NCBI GenBank assembly: GCA_013141115.1 | Contig: JABFRP010000001.1 | Coordinates: forward strand, 728,376 to 792,375 | Direction of reading: 5' to 3' | From: Ferruginibacter sp. | GTDB lineage: Bacteria; Bacteroidota; Bacteroidia; Chitinophagales; Chitinophagaceae | DNA: 64,000 nt | Shown here: in pieces, positions 29,976 to 38,895 of the stretch | Numbering within the stretch: position 1 is the stretch's first letter | Layout of the letters: every line of letters starts with the position of its first letter | Notes under the pieces: generated by a model | Told to the model about the DNA's origin: nothing | The model's input: the letters and a program-made list of their open reading frames with translations, nothing else | Database searches by the model: none | Made by a program: the position numbers and the translations under genes

Positions 29976-31127
29976 ATGGATAAGCGATTAAATGAGATTA
30001 ATTACCGTTTGAGTGAATATTCAAAAGGACATTTTGATGGAGGGCTGGAGATGTCTGAAAAATTGGATGAGGTAGATGCCATCATGAATGGTATTAATAT
30101 GCTTGGCGAAGACCTCAAAGCCATCACTATCTCCCGTGATTATTTTAATAAAATTTTTCATGCTGTTTCCGATATGGTTTTAATTATCACTCCATCTGGC
30201 CTGATCCGGGACCTTAACCAGGCGGCTGAACAGCAACTGGACTATGGAAAAGGTGCTTTATCTGGTCAGCCCGTGTCGGTATTGATGAAAGGGAGCATAG
30301 CTTGTTTCAGGAACATTACCCGCCTACTGAAAAAATCGGATGAAACTGTTTCCAGTGATAGTATTCTATTTACCAAAAAGGGGGCAGCTATTCACGTTAG
30401 AATCAACGCCTCCAATTTTAAGGATGAAAATAAAAAGCCACTGATTTTATTAACTGCAAGTGACATTACTTTCAGGGTGAAGACGGAGAACCTGATCATC
30501 CGGGCAATTATTGATACACAGGAAAAAGAGCGGCATCGTCTTGCCCAGGATTTACATGACAGCCTGAGTCAGCAATTGTCAGCGATTAAATTTTATGTAA
30601 GCTCCACGGCAGAAGTCACCAAAAATAAAACGAACAAGGATATTTTAAATCAATCAAGTAAAGCCATGGGTGCAGTAATAGCAGATATGCGCAATATCTG
30701 CTTTAACCTGATGCCGGGTACGTTGGCTGAATTTGGTTTGGTGAAAGCCGTAAAGGAATTTTGTCATTACTCACTCTTTTGTAAAAAAGTAAATTTTATC
30801 ATTAAACAAAATACGGTGTTACCGGAAATGTCATCCGAATTAAAAATTGATTTGTACAGGGTTATACAGGAGTTTATCACCAATGCCATTAAACATGGGA
30901 AAGCCAACAGGATTCAGATTGCATTTGCTTATAGTAGGCACCAGCTTAATTTACAACTGTCTGATGACGGCTGTGGCTTTGATCCGCTTAATGCAGGAAA
31001 GGGCATGGGCTTGCAGAATGTGCGGTCCAGGGTAAAATCGCATGATGGAAAATTAAAGATCAGTAGTATAATTAGTAAGGGCACACGCTATAAAATTGCT
31101 ATTCCTGTTACAAATTGTTGGCTATGA
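29976..31127 (+). CDS. Cytosolic PAS histidine kinase (NarX/DegS class)
   Basis: I choose the ATG at 29976 because it follows the previous stop and starts MDKRLNEINYRLSEYSKG; 383 residues. A PAS domain spans about 55-160 (MVLIITPSGLIRDLNQAAEQ), then a HisKA_3 dimer with phospho-His in RHRLAQDLHDSLSQQLSAI near 192 and an HATPase domain (QEFITNAIKHGKANRIQI near 305, DDGCGFDP, GMGLQNV). There is no membrane segment. Its stop codon overlaps the ATG of the response regulator (ATGA at 31124-31127). Confidence 0.85.
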   Translation: MDKRLNEINYRLSEYSKGHFDGGLEMSEKLDEVDAIMNGINMLGEDLKAITISRDYFNKIFHAVSDMVLIITPSGLIRDLNQAAEQQLDYGKGALSGQPVSVLMKGSIACFRNITRLLKKSDETVSSDSILFTKKGAAIHVRINASNFKDENKKPLILLTASDITFRVKTENLIIRAIIDTQEKERHRLAQDLHDSLSQQLSAIKFYVSSTAEVTKNKTNKDILNQSSKAMGAVIADMRNICFNLMPGTLAEFGLVKAVKEFCHYSLFCKKVNFIIKQNTVLPEMSSELKIDLYRVIQEFITNAIKHGKANRIQIAFAYSRHQLNLQLSDDGCGFDPLNAGKGMGLQNVRSRVKSHDGKLKISSIISKGTRYKIAIPVTNCWL

Positions 31128-31801
31128 AAAAATTAAAATTGAAAGAGGCTGCTTTTGTAAATGTGCTGGTTATTGATGACCATAAAATGGTAAGGGATGG
31201 GCTTAAACTCATGTTGCAATCATTAAATAGATGGATGCCCTTTAAAGTTGTTGATGCTGAAACGGCCGAATCCGCTATGACTAAAATCGGCAAGGAAAAT
31301 TTCGAACTCATTATTTTAGATTACCGTTTGCCTGGGCTTTCGGGAGCGGACGTGGTGTACCGCATATTAAGGTTTAAACCACTGGCAAAAATATTGGTAT
31401 TGAGCAGCTATGATGAACTGGCTTATATCCAGAGTATGATTGATGCAGGAGCAAAAGGTTATGTGTTAAAAAGTATTGAGCCTGCTGAAATGTTCAAGGC
31501 TATAAAAACGATACTTTCAGGCAATGTATATTACTGTAGCGAAGTAGCAGTGAAATTGATTAATGCCGCCGGTGATACCGCATTAAAAATTGACAAAGCA
31601 AAAAAGCTATTGACACGTAGGGAAATTGAAGTGCTCCGGATGATTGCTATGGAAATGACCAATGAAGAAATTGCTAAAAAACTTTTTATTGCCAAGAGGA
31701 CTATTGATTCACACCGGCAAAATCTGATTCATAAATTGCATGTAAAAAATACGGTGGGGCTTGTAAAGGTTGCTTATCAGTTAGATTTAATAACTGGATG
31801 A
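31124..31801 (+). CDS. NarL/FixJ-type response regulator
   Basis: Start ATG at 31124 overlaps the kinase stop; a TTG at 31115 is less likely. The receiver domain holds the acidic pair NVLVIDDHKMVRDGL, phospho-Asp in LIILDYRLPGLSG near 62 and lysine in GYVLKSIEPAEM. A LuxR-type helix-turn-helix ends the protein (LTRREIEVLRMIAMEMTNEEIAKKL, TIDSHRQNLIHKL). It forms a two-component pair with the kinase just upstream; target genes are not evident. Confidence 0.88.
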   Translation: MKKLKLKEAAFVNVLVIDDHKMVRDGLKLMLQSLNRWMPFKVVDAETAESAMTKIGKENFELIILDYRLPGLSGADVVYRILRFKPLAKILVLSSYDELAYIQSMIDAGAKGYVLKSIEPAEMFKAIKTILSGNVYYCSEVAVKLINAAGDTALKIDKAKKLLTRREIEVLRMIAMEMTNEEIAKKLFIAKRTIDSHRQNLIHKLHVKNTVGLVKVAYQLDLITG

Positions 31802-31928
31802 AATTGTATCATTCATTATTTGAATTATAAAATACCGCTTTTAAGCTATCAATCATGACCAAAATCATCTAAATACCTAATCTGGGATTGTAAAAAGGAA
31901 TTTGAAAAGGACGAGCTTTGTTATTGCA

Positions 31929-32315
31929 ATGAAAAAGATTACGCTCATATTCCTCATCACTATTTACAGCCTCTCCGTGGTAGGGCTTGGGGTGCGTCAG
32001 TTTTATTGTTGCGGTAAATTAAAATCTACCACAGTCACCTTTGTTCAGGAAGTAAAGGTGAAATGCAGCAGTTCTAATGCAATGAAAGATTGCTGCAAAA
32101 CAAAATACAAAAGCTTTAAAGTAAAAGACAGTCATTTTGGTACTGATGGCATTGCCGGATTTGTAAAACATTTTACAAGCCTGCATTCAACTATACTTTT
32201 ATTTCAGGAAACTGAATTAACAAACCAGCCAGTTGCCATTGTATACAAAGATCATGCACCCCCTCCTCAGAATGGTGTAGCAGTTTACATTCGTAACTGC
32301 GTTTTCCTTATATAG
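31929..32315 (+). CDS. HYC_CC_PP-type metal-related secreted protein
   Basis: About 128 residues from the ATG at 31929 (a TTG at 31902 is less likely). Signal-like helix, then FYCCGKL, DCCKTKYKS, and APPPQNGVAVYIRNC near the end: the HY/FxC...CC...PP pattern of a Bacteroidota family linked to copper and metal genes. The function is unknown but the cysteines suggest metal binding in the periplasm. It heads a module with a structured RNA spacer and a metal-domain gene downstream, and it has a paralogue at 34684. Confidence 0.7.
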   Translation: MKKITLIFLITIYSLSVVGLGVRQFYCCGKLKSTTVTFVQEVKVKCSSSNAMKDCCKTKYKSFKVKDSHFGTDGIAGFVKHFTSLHSTILLFQETELTNQPVAIVYKDHAPPPQNGVAVYIRNCVFLI

Positions 32316-32333
32316 AATTATATTTTTTTTACA

Positions 32334-32374
32334 CCAGGCAATATATTGCCCGGCTATTGGTATTATAATATACC
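32334..32374 (+). ncRNA. Two-hairpin RNA element (copy 1) in the HYC-HMBD spacer
   Basis: Hairpin A pairs CCAGGCAA (32334-32341) with TTGCCCGG (32346-32353); hairpin B pairs GGTAT (32359-32363) with ATACC (32370-32374). The hairpins are five nt apart and 41 nt before the next ATG. Copy 2 at 35101-35142 keeps the architecture, the mismatch position in A and the spacing, and shows a compensatory change in B (GGCAT/ATGCC). Possibly a metal-responsive leader or attenuator. Confidence 0.6.
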
Positions 32375-32415
32375 TGATCAATACATTTAAATTCTTACAA
32401 TTAAAAAATACTACA

Positions 32416-32856
32416 ATGAAATTTTTAAAAATGCTGATGATGGCAGCTTTTTCCATCCTGACAATTTCCGCTATGGCTCAAAACCAATCTAAAAAGGAAC
32501 AAATGAAAATGGAAGTGATGAAAATACAATCATCTTCTAAAGTTTTTGTAAGTACAGGTGCATATATTAATGCAGCGCTTTTGACCAGCCTCTCCGCAAA
32601 AGAGCAAATGAAAAGTATTGTAGCAAAAGCAAATATTACTGTTCCTGATTATTACACAGGTACTGCTAAATCAATCCTGTGCCCGGACTGTTTTGTATAT
32701 TCAACAGCTTCACCTAAAGAAAAAATGAAACTCCAGGTAATGAATCTGGACAAATGCACTATGAGCCCTGTAAAAGGTATAGCCGAAGCTGGCAAATGTT
32801 CCATCTGTGGTATGGGAATTTTACCGGTAAAAAGTAAAGTGAATAGTAGCAGGTAA
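32416..32856 (+). CDS. Secreted protein with degenerate heavy-metal-binding domains
   Basis: 146 residues with signal peptide (LTISAMAQ). The C-terminus has KCTMSPVKGIAEAGKCSICG, one HMBD (C-x-M-x-P ... C-x-x-CGM) in modified form, and an earlier ILCPDCF that looks like a decayed repeat. Repeated KEQMKM-type blocks separate the units. It is the counterpart of the three-domain protein at 35183 and seems to be the diverged copy. Presumably binds periplasmic copper. Confidence 0.7.
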   Translation: MKFLKMLMMAAFSILTISAMAQNQSKKEQMKMEVMKIQSSSKVFVSTGAYINAALLTSLSAKEQMKSIVAKANITVPDYYTGTAKSILCPDCFVYSTASPKEKMKLQVMNLDKCTMSPVKGIAEAGKCSICGMGILPVKSKVNSSR

Positions 32857-32862
32857 TTTGCT

Positions 32863-32903
32863 GCACACAGCAGTCAGGCGATCATTCTCTGCCTGCTGTG
32901 CGC
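32863..32903 (+). terminator. Hairpin after metal-domain gene
   Basis: CACAGCAG (32866-32873) pairs with CTGCTGTG (32893-32900), and flanking bases extend the stem with a small bulge. There is no clean T-run after it, so termination is likely but not certain. A second short stem, GTAAA/TTTAC, follows at about 32908-32923. Confidence 0.45.
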
Positions 32904-32980
32904 TGATGTAAAAATGCCTTTACGTTTATGCTTATTTTGGGTATCTTGAGTAAGTATCGGTGGATTAATCCGCTTTAAAA

Positions 32981-33064
32981 ATGGATATCTTAAAAACCAT
33001 TGGACAATTTTTCTGGCAGTTATTTAAAGTGACTTTTGTAAGAAAAAAAAGTTGCTGCAAGTAA
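32981..33064 (+). CDS. 27-residue micro-ORF ending RKKSCCK
   Basis: Encodes [19 protein letters not shown] followed by VRKKSCCK. A hydrophobic amphipathic N-terminus is followed by a basic, two-cysteine C-terminus. A second micro-ORF at 49764 ends in FIRKKDCCK with the same layout, though the two are otherwise dissimilar. It is unlike the surrounding non-coding sequence in having no stop for 27 codons and a matching paralogue. A Cys-Cys tail could bind Cu(I), or the ORF could act as a leader peptide for the gene that follows 25 bases downstream. Confidence 0.5.
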   Translation: MDILKTIGQFFWQLFKVTFVRKKSCCK

Positions 33065-33089
33065 TGTGTATTGCCTTTATTACAGGAGT

Positions 33090-34337
33090 ATGAACAAAGA
33101 TTTAAACCAAATTATTCAGCAGTACAAAGATGATAACCAGTCTGTTTTCAATACCTGGTTTATCAATAACGAGGAACGCCTTAAAGCTTTTCGTTCTATT
33201 CGCAGGGGTGTAATGCAAGTGATTCAAGATATTAAATCAAAGCAATTTCCCAATGATTTTAAAGGCTCTTCATTGGAGTTTGTGCTAACCTGCATCACGG
33301 AACAAAAGCAGGTATTTGAAGGTGCAGCTCATCCTTTTTACTGGAAGCCTAAATTAAGGATTCCTGATATTTATGAGAATGAAAATAATAAGCAGGCTTT
33401 CGGACAATTTTTAGAAAACTGTCTTAATGCAAAATCAGAAGAACAGCTACTTAAAGAGATCATCAGGCTGGACAGTTTGAAAATTAAGGGGCTTGGGCCT
33501 TCGGTGGCAAGCATTTTGTATTTTTTGCACCCAACTATAATTCCACCTTTCAATACTGCAATCATAAACGGATTTAATTTCTTATTTAAGGACAAAAAGA
33601 AATTAGGTAGCTGGAGTGAATACCTGAAACTTAGGGAAGTGATGATGGGTACCAATACCCAGCATCGGGCTGAATTGTCATCCGATTTAGGGGCTATAGC
33701 AGGATTGCTTTTCGAAATAGGAACACAAAAACTGATATTGGGAACTGATGAATATTTATCTGAACCAGAGCGTAAAAAACTGGAAAAGTTAATTGAGAAA
33801 CGACAGCATGATGTAAAGGAGGAAAAAGAAGAAGAAAACCTGCATACAGAAATGCAATATCATTTATTGAAAATTGGCGATGCTTTAGGTTATGATGTTA
33901 TTGCTGCTTCTAATGACAGGTCCAGATCCCACTGCGGCAATAGTTTTTCGTTTATCAGTTTACAACAGTTTCCGGAAATTAATTTAGATAAAGAAACTTT
34001 GAATACAGTAAAACTCATAGATGTATTATGGTTTCAAAAAGGAACCAATAATGTAATAGCGGCTTTTGAGGTAGAAAAAAGTACCAGTATTTATTCAGGG
34101 ATTTTACGTTTGGCAGATTTGAGTTATTCCATTGCCGATGGTGATGAAGTGTTTTACTTAATTGTGCCAGATCAAAGGGAGAAAGATGTATGTATGCAAT
34201 TGTGCCGCCCTGCTATAAAACAAAATAATGTAGCTATCAAATACATCCTGTTCTCAGAACTCCGCAATCATTGCGAAGCCTTGTGTAAGTTTGGAGAGAA
34301 TCACCTGGTTATGGAAAAGATTGCAAAAATGGTATAA
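33090..34337 (+). CDS. HhH plus PD-(D/E)XK-like protein, possible DNA-processing enzyme
   Basis: 415 residues from ATG 33090; the earlier start at 33066 would add eight poor residues. A helix-hairpin-helix-like region, [17 protein letters not shown], lies near residue 135-150. Near 310-335, [20 protein letters not shown] then EVEKS fits the D...ExK core of PD-(D/E)XK nucleases, followed by [20 protein letters not shown]. No signal peptide. It is a cytosolic gene in the middle of secreted copper proteins and looks like an insertion or a defence gene carried with the cluster. Function is inferred and uncertain. Confidence 0.55.
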   Translation: MNKDLNQIIQQYKDDNQSVFNTWFINNEERLKAFRSIRRGVMQVIQDIKSKQFPNDFKGSSLEFVLTCITEQKQVFEGAAHPFYWKPKLRIPDIYENENNKQAFGQFLENCLNAKSEEQLLKEIIRLDSLKIKGLGPSVASILYFLHPTIIPPFNTAIINGFNFLFKDKKKLGSWSEYLKLREVMMGTNTQHRAELSSDLGAIAGLLFEIGTQKLILGTDEYLSEPERKKLEKLIEKRQHDVKEEKEEENLHTEMQYHLLKIGDALGYDVIAASNDRSRSHCGNSFSFISLQQFPEINLDKETLNTVKLIDVLWFQKGTNNVIAAFEVEKSTSIYSGILRLADLSYSIADGDEVFYLIVPDQREKDVCMQLCRPAIKQNNVAIKYILFSELRNHCEALCKFGENHLVMEKIAKMV

Positions 34338-34683
34338 ATAGTACGGCACATGATATCGCATATGGAATTTGCATTATTCACTGTCTTGAAATTTAATGAT
34401 TACTTGGCTTGATACTCTTGGTAATGTGTGAATGATACAAATTATTAAATTAATGTTGTAACAACCTTCAGTTTGGAAAACTTAATCTTTGTTACTCAGA
34501 GATGGAAGCGGCTACTTGCATAAATAATAAATAATTTTTAGATTAGCTTTTAGAAAGACGATATTTTGATTTATGGAACTGATTTCTGAGATGTGTGTTG
34601 TGATAAAATCATAAAAGAGACAAATCTGGGTCATATTTTTAAGGACAGTAGAATGCTAATTTTACGTTTTGTATAGTATTAAA
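34338..34683. other. 346-base intergenic region with shared 18-nt motif
   Basis: No gene seen. AATGTGTGAATGATACAA at 34423-34440 is repeated exactly at 44526-44543 upstream of another metal gene. Half-site-like AATGATACAA (34431) and AATGTTGTAA (34452) are 21 bases apart, the spacing usual for AraC-type half-sites. A promoter for the next gene is expected near 34640-34670. Confidence 0.5.
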
Positions 34684-35082
34684 GTGAAAAAAATATTAGT
34701 AACCATATTAGCCTTAGTCTATCTCATCACTTCCACCGGGGTTGCCATACAAATGCACTACTGTATGGGCGAACTGGCTGGTTGGGGGCTGGGTTCAGAC
34801 AAATCCCAAACCTGTAGTAACTGCGGTATGAAAGAAAGCAGTGAAAAAGAGAATGGTTGTTGTAAGGATAAGCATATGCTTATTAAAAATACTGCTGACC
34901 AGAAATTTACAGAAACTTGTTCATTTACAACTCAGGATTTTTCGATAATCTTACCTGCAAATTTTATTGAATTTCCCCCGAGCATTTTTTCTTCTGTTAG
35001 AGAAGAAAAACCTAATAAAAATGCTCCACCCCGAAGTTGTGGCGTTGCGGTATACATCCGCAATTGTGCTTACCTTATTTAA
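34684..35082 (+). CDS. HYC_CC_PP-type metal-related secreted protein (paralogue)
   Basis: The likely start is GTG at 34684 (VKKILVTILALVYLITSTGVA as signal helix); an upstream TTG at 34669 would add five residues. About 132 residues. It carries HYCMGEL, CSNCGMKES, NGCCKDK and NAPPRSCGVAVYIRNC, a complete HYC...CC...PP set plus a CxxCGM. It is a clear paralogue of the protein at 31929, with the same C-terminal GVAVYIRNC. Confidence 0.75.
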   Translation: MKKILVTILALVYLITSTGVAIQMHYCMGELAGWGLGSDKSQTCSNCGMKESSEKENGCCKDKHMLIKNTADQKFTETCSFTTQDFSIILPANFIEFPPSIFSSVREEKPNKNAPPRSCGVAVYIRNCAYLI

Positions 35083-35100
35083 AAAAGGATATTTTTTATA

Positions 35101-35142
35101 CCGGGCAATTTAGTTGTCAGGCCCTTGGCATTTCTGTATGCC
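35101..35142 (+). ncRNA. Two-hairpin RNA element (copy 2) in the HYC-HMBD spacer
   Basis: Hairpin A: CCGGGCAA (35101-35108) with TTGTCAGG (35114-35121). Hairpin B: GGCAT (35127-35131) with ATGCC (35138-35142), loop of six nt as in copy 1. The gap between hairpins is five nt and hairpin B ends 40 nt before ATG 35183. The change of GGTAT/ATACC in copy 1 to GGCAT/ATGCC here keeps pairing. Confidence 0.6.
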
Positions 35143-35182
35143 TTTCAAATGTATTTATTCAGTTCACCTCAAAATTATAAAA

Positions 35183-35632
35183 ATGAAATCAATCAAAATA
35201 CTGTTGATGTCAGTTTTAACCATCCTATCTGTAGGCCTGTTTGCCCAAAACAAGGCAGGTAAAAAAGATGTAACACCACACAAAGTTTTCTATACCTGCC
35301 CCATGCATGACACTATAGCAATGACCAAGCCGGGTAATTGCCCGATATGCGGTATGAAACTACAGCTTTCGAAAAAAGAGGAAATGAAAATGGGGGCAAA
35401 GAAGAATTATTCCTGTCCCATACATATAACTGAAGTAAGTGACAAGCCGGGTAAATGCCCTGAATGCGGTAGGGATCTGGTATTGACGCCCAAGGAAAAA
35501 ATGAAAATGCAGGCTATGAAATTATACACCTGTCCAATGCACCCGGATGTAACCAGCGATAAGTCGGGTAAATGTCCCAAATGTGGCATGGATTTAACAC
35601 CGGTAAAAAAGAAAACCAACACTAAAGACTAA
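35183..35632 (+). CDS. Secreted protein with three heavy-metal-binding domains
   Basis: I start at ATG 35183, which gives a signal peptide (MKSIKILLMSVLTILSVGLFAQ); the open frame from 35114 runs through the structured spacer. 149 residues. Three HMBD units: YTCPMHDT...CPICGMKL, YSCPIHIT...CPECGRDL and YTCPMHPD...CPKCGMDL, with KEEMKM/KEKMKM linkers. The second lacks the usual Met in CGM. The gene precedes cusA and probably delivers or buffers periplasmic copper. Confidence 0.8.
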   Translation: MKSIKILLMSVLTILSVGLFAQNKAGKKDVTPHKVFYTCPMHDTIAMTKPGNCPICGMKLQLSKKEEMKMGAKKNYSCPIHITEVSDKPGKCPECGRDLVLTPKEKMKMQAMKLYTCPMHPDVTSDKSGKCPKCGMDLTPVKKKTNTKD

Positions 35633-35677
35633 GCTGCAACTTTCAATTATATAATTAATCAATAGAAAATCTGGACT

Positions 35678-36967
35678 ATGGTTGAAAAATTAATTCGACT
35701 GGCTTTGCGCAACAGGTTTGTTGTTTTACTCATTGCAGGTGGCCTCTTTGCGTATGGCATTTACTCCATCAAACAAAATCCCATTGATGCTATACCTGAT
35801 TTAAGTGAGAACCAGGTAATTGTCTTTACAGAGTGGATGGGTCGCAGTCCGCAGGTGATTGAAGACCAGGTTACCTATCCGTTAGTGAGCAACCTGCAGG
35901 GTATTCCGAAGATCAAGAACATCAGGGGAACTTCCATGTTCGGGATGAGTTTTGTTTATGTGATCTTCGAGGATAATGTTGATATCTATTGGGCAAGAAC
36001 AAGGGTATTAGAACGTTTGAATTACGCACAAAGATTATTGCCGCAGGGCATCACACCAACGCTCGGCCCGGATGGTACTGGTGTAGGCCATATTTTTTGG
36101 TATCATTTGGATGCACCAAAGATGGATTTAGGAGAGCAAAGAGCTTTACAGGACTGGTATGTAAAGTTTGCTTTGCAAACTGTTCCCGGAGTTGCAGAAG
36201 TGGCATCGTTTGGTGGGTTTGAAAAACAGTATCAATTGATAGTAGACCCGGTAAAGTTGCAGTATTACAATATCTCCCTGATGGATGTAATGAATAAAGT
36301 AAAAGCCAATAATAATGATGTGGGTGGAAGAAAGTTTGAAATGGCTGACATGGCATACATCATTCGCGGACTGGGCTACATCAAAAGCAAGGAAGATGTG
36401 GAGAGTATTGCATTGGGTAATTACAATGGCATACCTGTAAGAGTAAAGGATGTAGGCTCGGTTCAGATGGGAGGTGATCTGCGTCTTGGCATATTTGATA
36501 TGGACGGCAAAGGCGAAGTTGTAGGAGGTATTGTGGTGATGCGCTACGGAGAGAATGCGAACAAAGTAATAGAAGCTATAAAAGAAAAAATGAATGAAGT
36601 GCAAAAAGGTTTGCCCGAAGGTGTATCATTTAAAACCTCCTACGACAGGAGTACTTTAATACAGGAAGCAATAGCCTCAGTAAAAGGAACATTGATTGAG
36701 GAAATAATTACAGTCTCCATTGTTGTACTCCTTTTTCTTTTTCACTGGCGCAGTGCGGTAATCATACTTATTCAATTACCTATTTCTGTAGCAGCAGGTT
36801 TCATATTTCTTCAAATGTTTGGCATATCCTCTAACATCATGTCTTTAACCGGTATTGCATTGGCCATTGGTGTGGTAGTGGATGATGGCATCGTAATGGT
36901 GGAAAATGCCTACCGGCATATCAGCGAAGCCCAAACATTAAAAACTCAGTCATCTAATAAAGTATAA
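35678..36967 (+). CDS. cusA: CusA-type RND pump, N-terminal part (split gene)
   Basis: 429 residues: the first half of a heavy-metal RND permease. Signature LIRLALRNRFVVLLIAG at TM1, DAIPDLSENQVIVFTEWMGR, porter domain segments, then TM2-TM4 with GVVVDDGIVMVENAYRHI near 402. A stop follows SSNKV in a hydrophilic loop that lies just after TM4. Normal CusA continues through TM5-6 and the second half, here a separate ORF two bases later in another frame. Both parts would be needed to make a trimeric pump with CusB and TolC. Confidence 0.85.
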   Translation: MVEKLIRLALRNRFVVLLIAGGLFAYGIYSIKQNPIDAIPDLSENQVIVFTEWMGRSPQVIEDQVTYPLVSNLQGIPKIKNIRGTSMFGMSFVYVIFEDNVDIYWARTRVLERLNYAQRLLPQGITPTLGPDGTGVGHIFWYHLDAPKMDLGEQRALQDWYVKFALQTVPGVAEVASFGGFEKQYQLIVDPVKLQYYNISLMDVMNKVKANNNDVGGRKFEMADMAYIIRGLGYIKSKEDVESIALGNYNGIPVRVKDVGSVQMGGDLRLGIFDMDGKGEVVGGIVVMRYGENANKVIEAIKEKMNEVQKGLPEGVSFKTSYDRSTLIQEAIASVKGTLIEEIITVSIVVLLFLFHWRSAVIILIQLPISVAAGFIFLQMFGISSNIMSLTGIALAIGVVVDDGIVMVENAYRHISEAQTLKTQSSNKV

Positions 36968-36969
36968 AC

Positions 36970-38895
36970 ATGGCAAAATGGTTTAAACAAAATAAGGATC
37001 CGTTGACATCTGAAGAAAGGGATGTGATTATAGAAAAGGCTTCCCAGCAAGTGGGGCCTGGAGTTTTCTATTCAACGATCATTGTGGTGACTTCTTTTCT
37101 TCCGGTATTTCTTTTAACCGGGATGGAAGGAAAACTTTTTCAACCCCTTGCCTGGACAAAAACATTTATCCTGCTGATAGATGCTTTTTTGGCAATTACA
37201 CTTACACCGGTGTTGATTTCCTTTTTTCTGAAAGGAAAATTAAAACCGGAAAGCGCCAACCCCATTACAAGAACATTAGAAAGGTTTTATACCCCCATTT
37301 TAAAATGGTGTCTGCGCTGGCGTAAAACAACTATAGGTATTAATCTCATTGCATTAACAATAGGGATTATCATGATGACAAGATTAGGTTCTGAATTCAT
37401 GCCGCCATTAGACGAGGGTTCATTATTATTTATGCCGGTTACCTTACCAGATGTTTCTAATTCAGAAGCAAAAAGATTATTACAAGTGCAAGATAAAATA
37501 ATAAGTACTGTTCCTGAAGTTTCCCATGTATTGGGGAAAGCCGGAAGGGCAAACACGGCTACAGATAATTCCCCTGTCAGCATGATTGAGACCATTATTT
37601 TGTTGAAACCAAAAAATGAATGGCGTAAAGGCATGACAAAAGATGGTATTATCAATGAACTGAATACAAAGTTGCAAATCCCCGGCATAACTAACGGTTG
37701 GACACAACCTATCATTAATCGTATCAATATGCTTTCTACAGGCATTCGTACAGATGTTGGATTGAAAGTGTATGGACAAAACCTTGATACCATTTATGCA
37801 TTTGCACAAACTATCAAAAAGCAATTGGAAGGAATTGATGGGGTAAAGGATTTATATGTGGAGCCAATAACCGGAGGTAAATACATTGATATAATTATCA
37901 AGCGGGATGAAATTGGAAGGTATGGATTGAGCGTTGATGATGTGAATTTAGTTATCGAGAGTGCATTGGGCGGAATGAAACTCACCACTACCATTGAAGG
38001 CCGTCAGCGTTTTTCTGTGAATGCCAGGTACGGACAGGATTTTCGTAACAACCTGCAATCGTTGAAAAGATTGCAGGTGCAAACAATGAGTTTTGGCCCC
38101 ATACCATTAGAAGCAGTGGCAGATATAAAAATCAGCGATGGTCCACCCATGATCAATTCTGAAAATGCCATGCTCCGGGGAACAGTATTATTTAATGTAC
38201 GGGAAAGGGATTTGGGTAGCACTGTTGAAGAAGCCCAAAAGAAATTGAATCAAATGATAACCAAACTGCCCAAAGGCTATTTTTTAGAATGGAGCGGTCA
38301 ATGGGAAAACCAGATAAGGGCTAATAAAACATTGACTATGATTATGCCAATAGTTTTTGTCATCATCTTTATGGTTTTATATTTCACTTATCATTCTTTT
38401 AAAGAATCACTGGTCACCATGATCACCGTTCCTTTTGCATTAATTGGTGGTGTGTTCATGGTGTATTTCTATGGAGTGAATCTGTCAGTGGCTGTAGCTG
38501 TTGGTTTTATTGCGCTTTTTGGTATGGCTATAGAAACTGCAATGCTCATGACCATTTATCTGAATGAAGCGATGCAGAATATGGTGGCAAAACACGGTAA
38601 TTCAAAAGAAACATTGACACCGGCTATCATCAGGGAATTTGTAATTGAAGGGGCTGCAAAAAGATTGCGTCCAAAACTGATGACAGTATCTGTTGGCTTA
38701 TTCGGTTTGATTCCTATTCTGTGGGCATCCGGTGTAGGAAGTGATATTATGCGCCCCATTACTATTCCTTTGATTGGAGGAACCATTACTTCCACCATTT
38801 ATGTCTTACTCATCACCCCAGTAATTTTTGAAATGATAAAAGAATGGGAATTAAAAAGAAAAGGTAAAATTGATTTAATAGATGTTAAAGAATAA
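36970..38895 (+). CDS. cusA: CusA-type RND pump, C-terminal part (split gene)
   Basis: 641 residues, beginning MAKWFKQNKDPLTSEERDVI and then QQVGPGVFYSTIIVVTSFLP, which is the normal loop and TM5 of CusA. It holds the rest of the protein: GSEFMPPLDEGSLLFMP, the second porter half, and LRPKLMTVSVGLFGLIP near the end. Its ATG is two bases after the stop of the N-terminal part and in a different frame, so one polypeptide would need a frameshift; two chains or a recent split by indel are both possible. No sign of decay in either part. Confidence 0.85.
   Translation: MAKWFKQNKDPLTSEERDVIIEKASQQVGPGVFYSTIIVVTSFLPVFLLTGMEGKLFQPLAWTKTFILLIDAFLAITLTPVLISFFLKGKLKPESANPITRTLERFYTPILKWCLRWRKTTIGINLIALTIGIIMMTRLGSEFMPPLDEGSLLFMPVTLPDVSNSEAKRLLQVQDKIISTVPEVSHVLGKAGRANTATDNSPVSMIETIILLKPKNEWRKGMTKDGIINELNTKLQIPGITNGWTQPIINRINMLSTGIRTDVGLKVYGQNLDTIYAFAQTIKKQLEGIDGVKDLYVEPITGGKYIDIIIKRDEIGRYGLSVDDVNLVIESALGGMKLTTTIEGRQRFSVNARYGQDFRNNLQSLKRLQVQTMSFGPIPLEAVADIKISDGPPMINSENAMLRGTVLFNVRERDLGSTVEEAQKKLNQMITKLPKGYFLEWSGQWENQIRANKTLTMIMPIVFVIIFMVLYFTYHSFKESLVTMITVPFALIGGVFMVYFYGVNLSVAVAVGFIALFGMAIETAMLMTIYLNEAMQNMVAKHGNSKETLTPAIIREFVIEGAAKRLRPKLMTVSVGLFGLIPILWASGVGSDIMRPITIPLIGGTITSTIYVLLITPVIFEMIKEWELKRKGKIDLIDVKE

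Noticed and set aside
35114-35182. Upstream start for the three-HMBD protein
   Set aside because: The extension covers the covarying hairpin region and would destroy the signal peptide; the ATG at 35183 gives a proper one.
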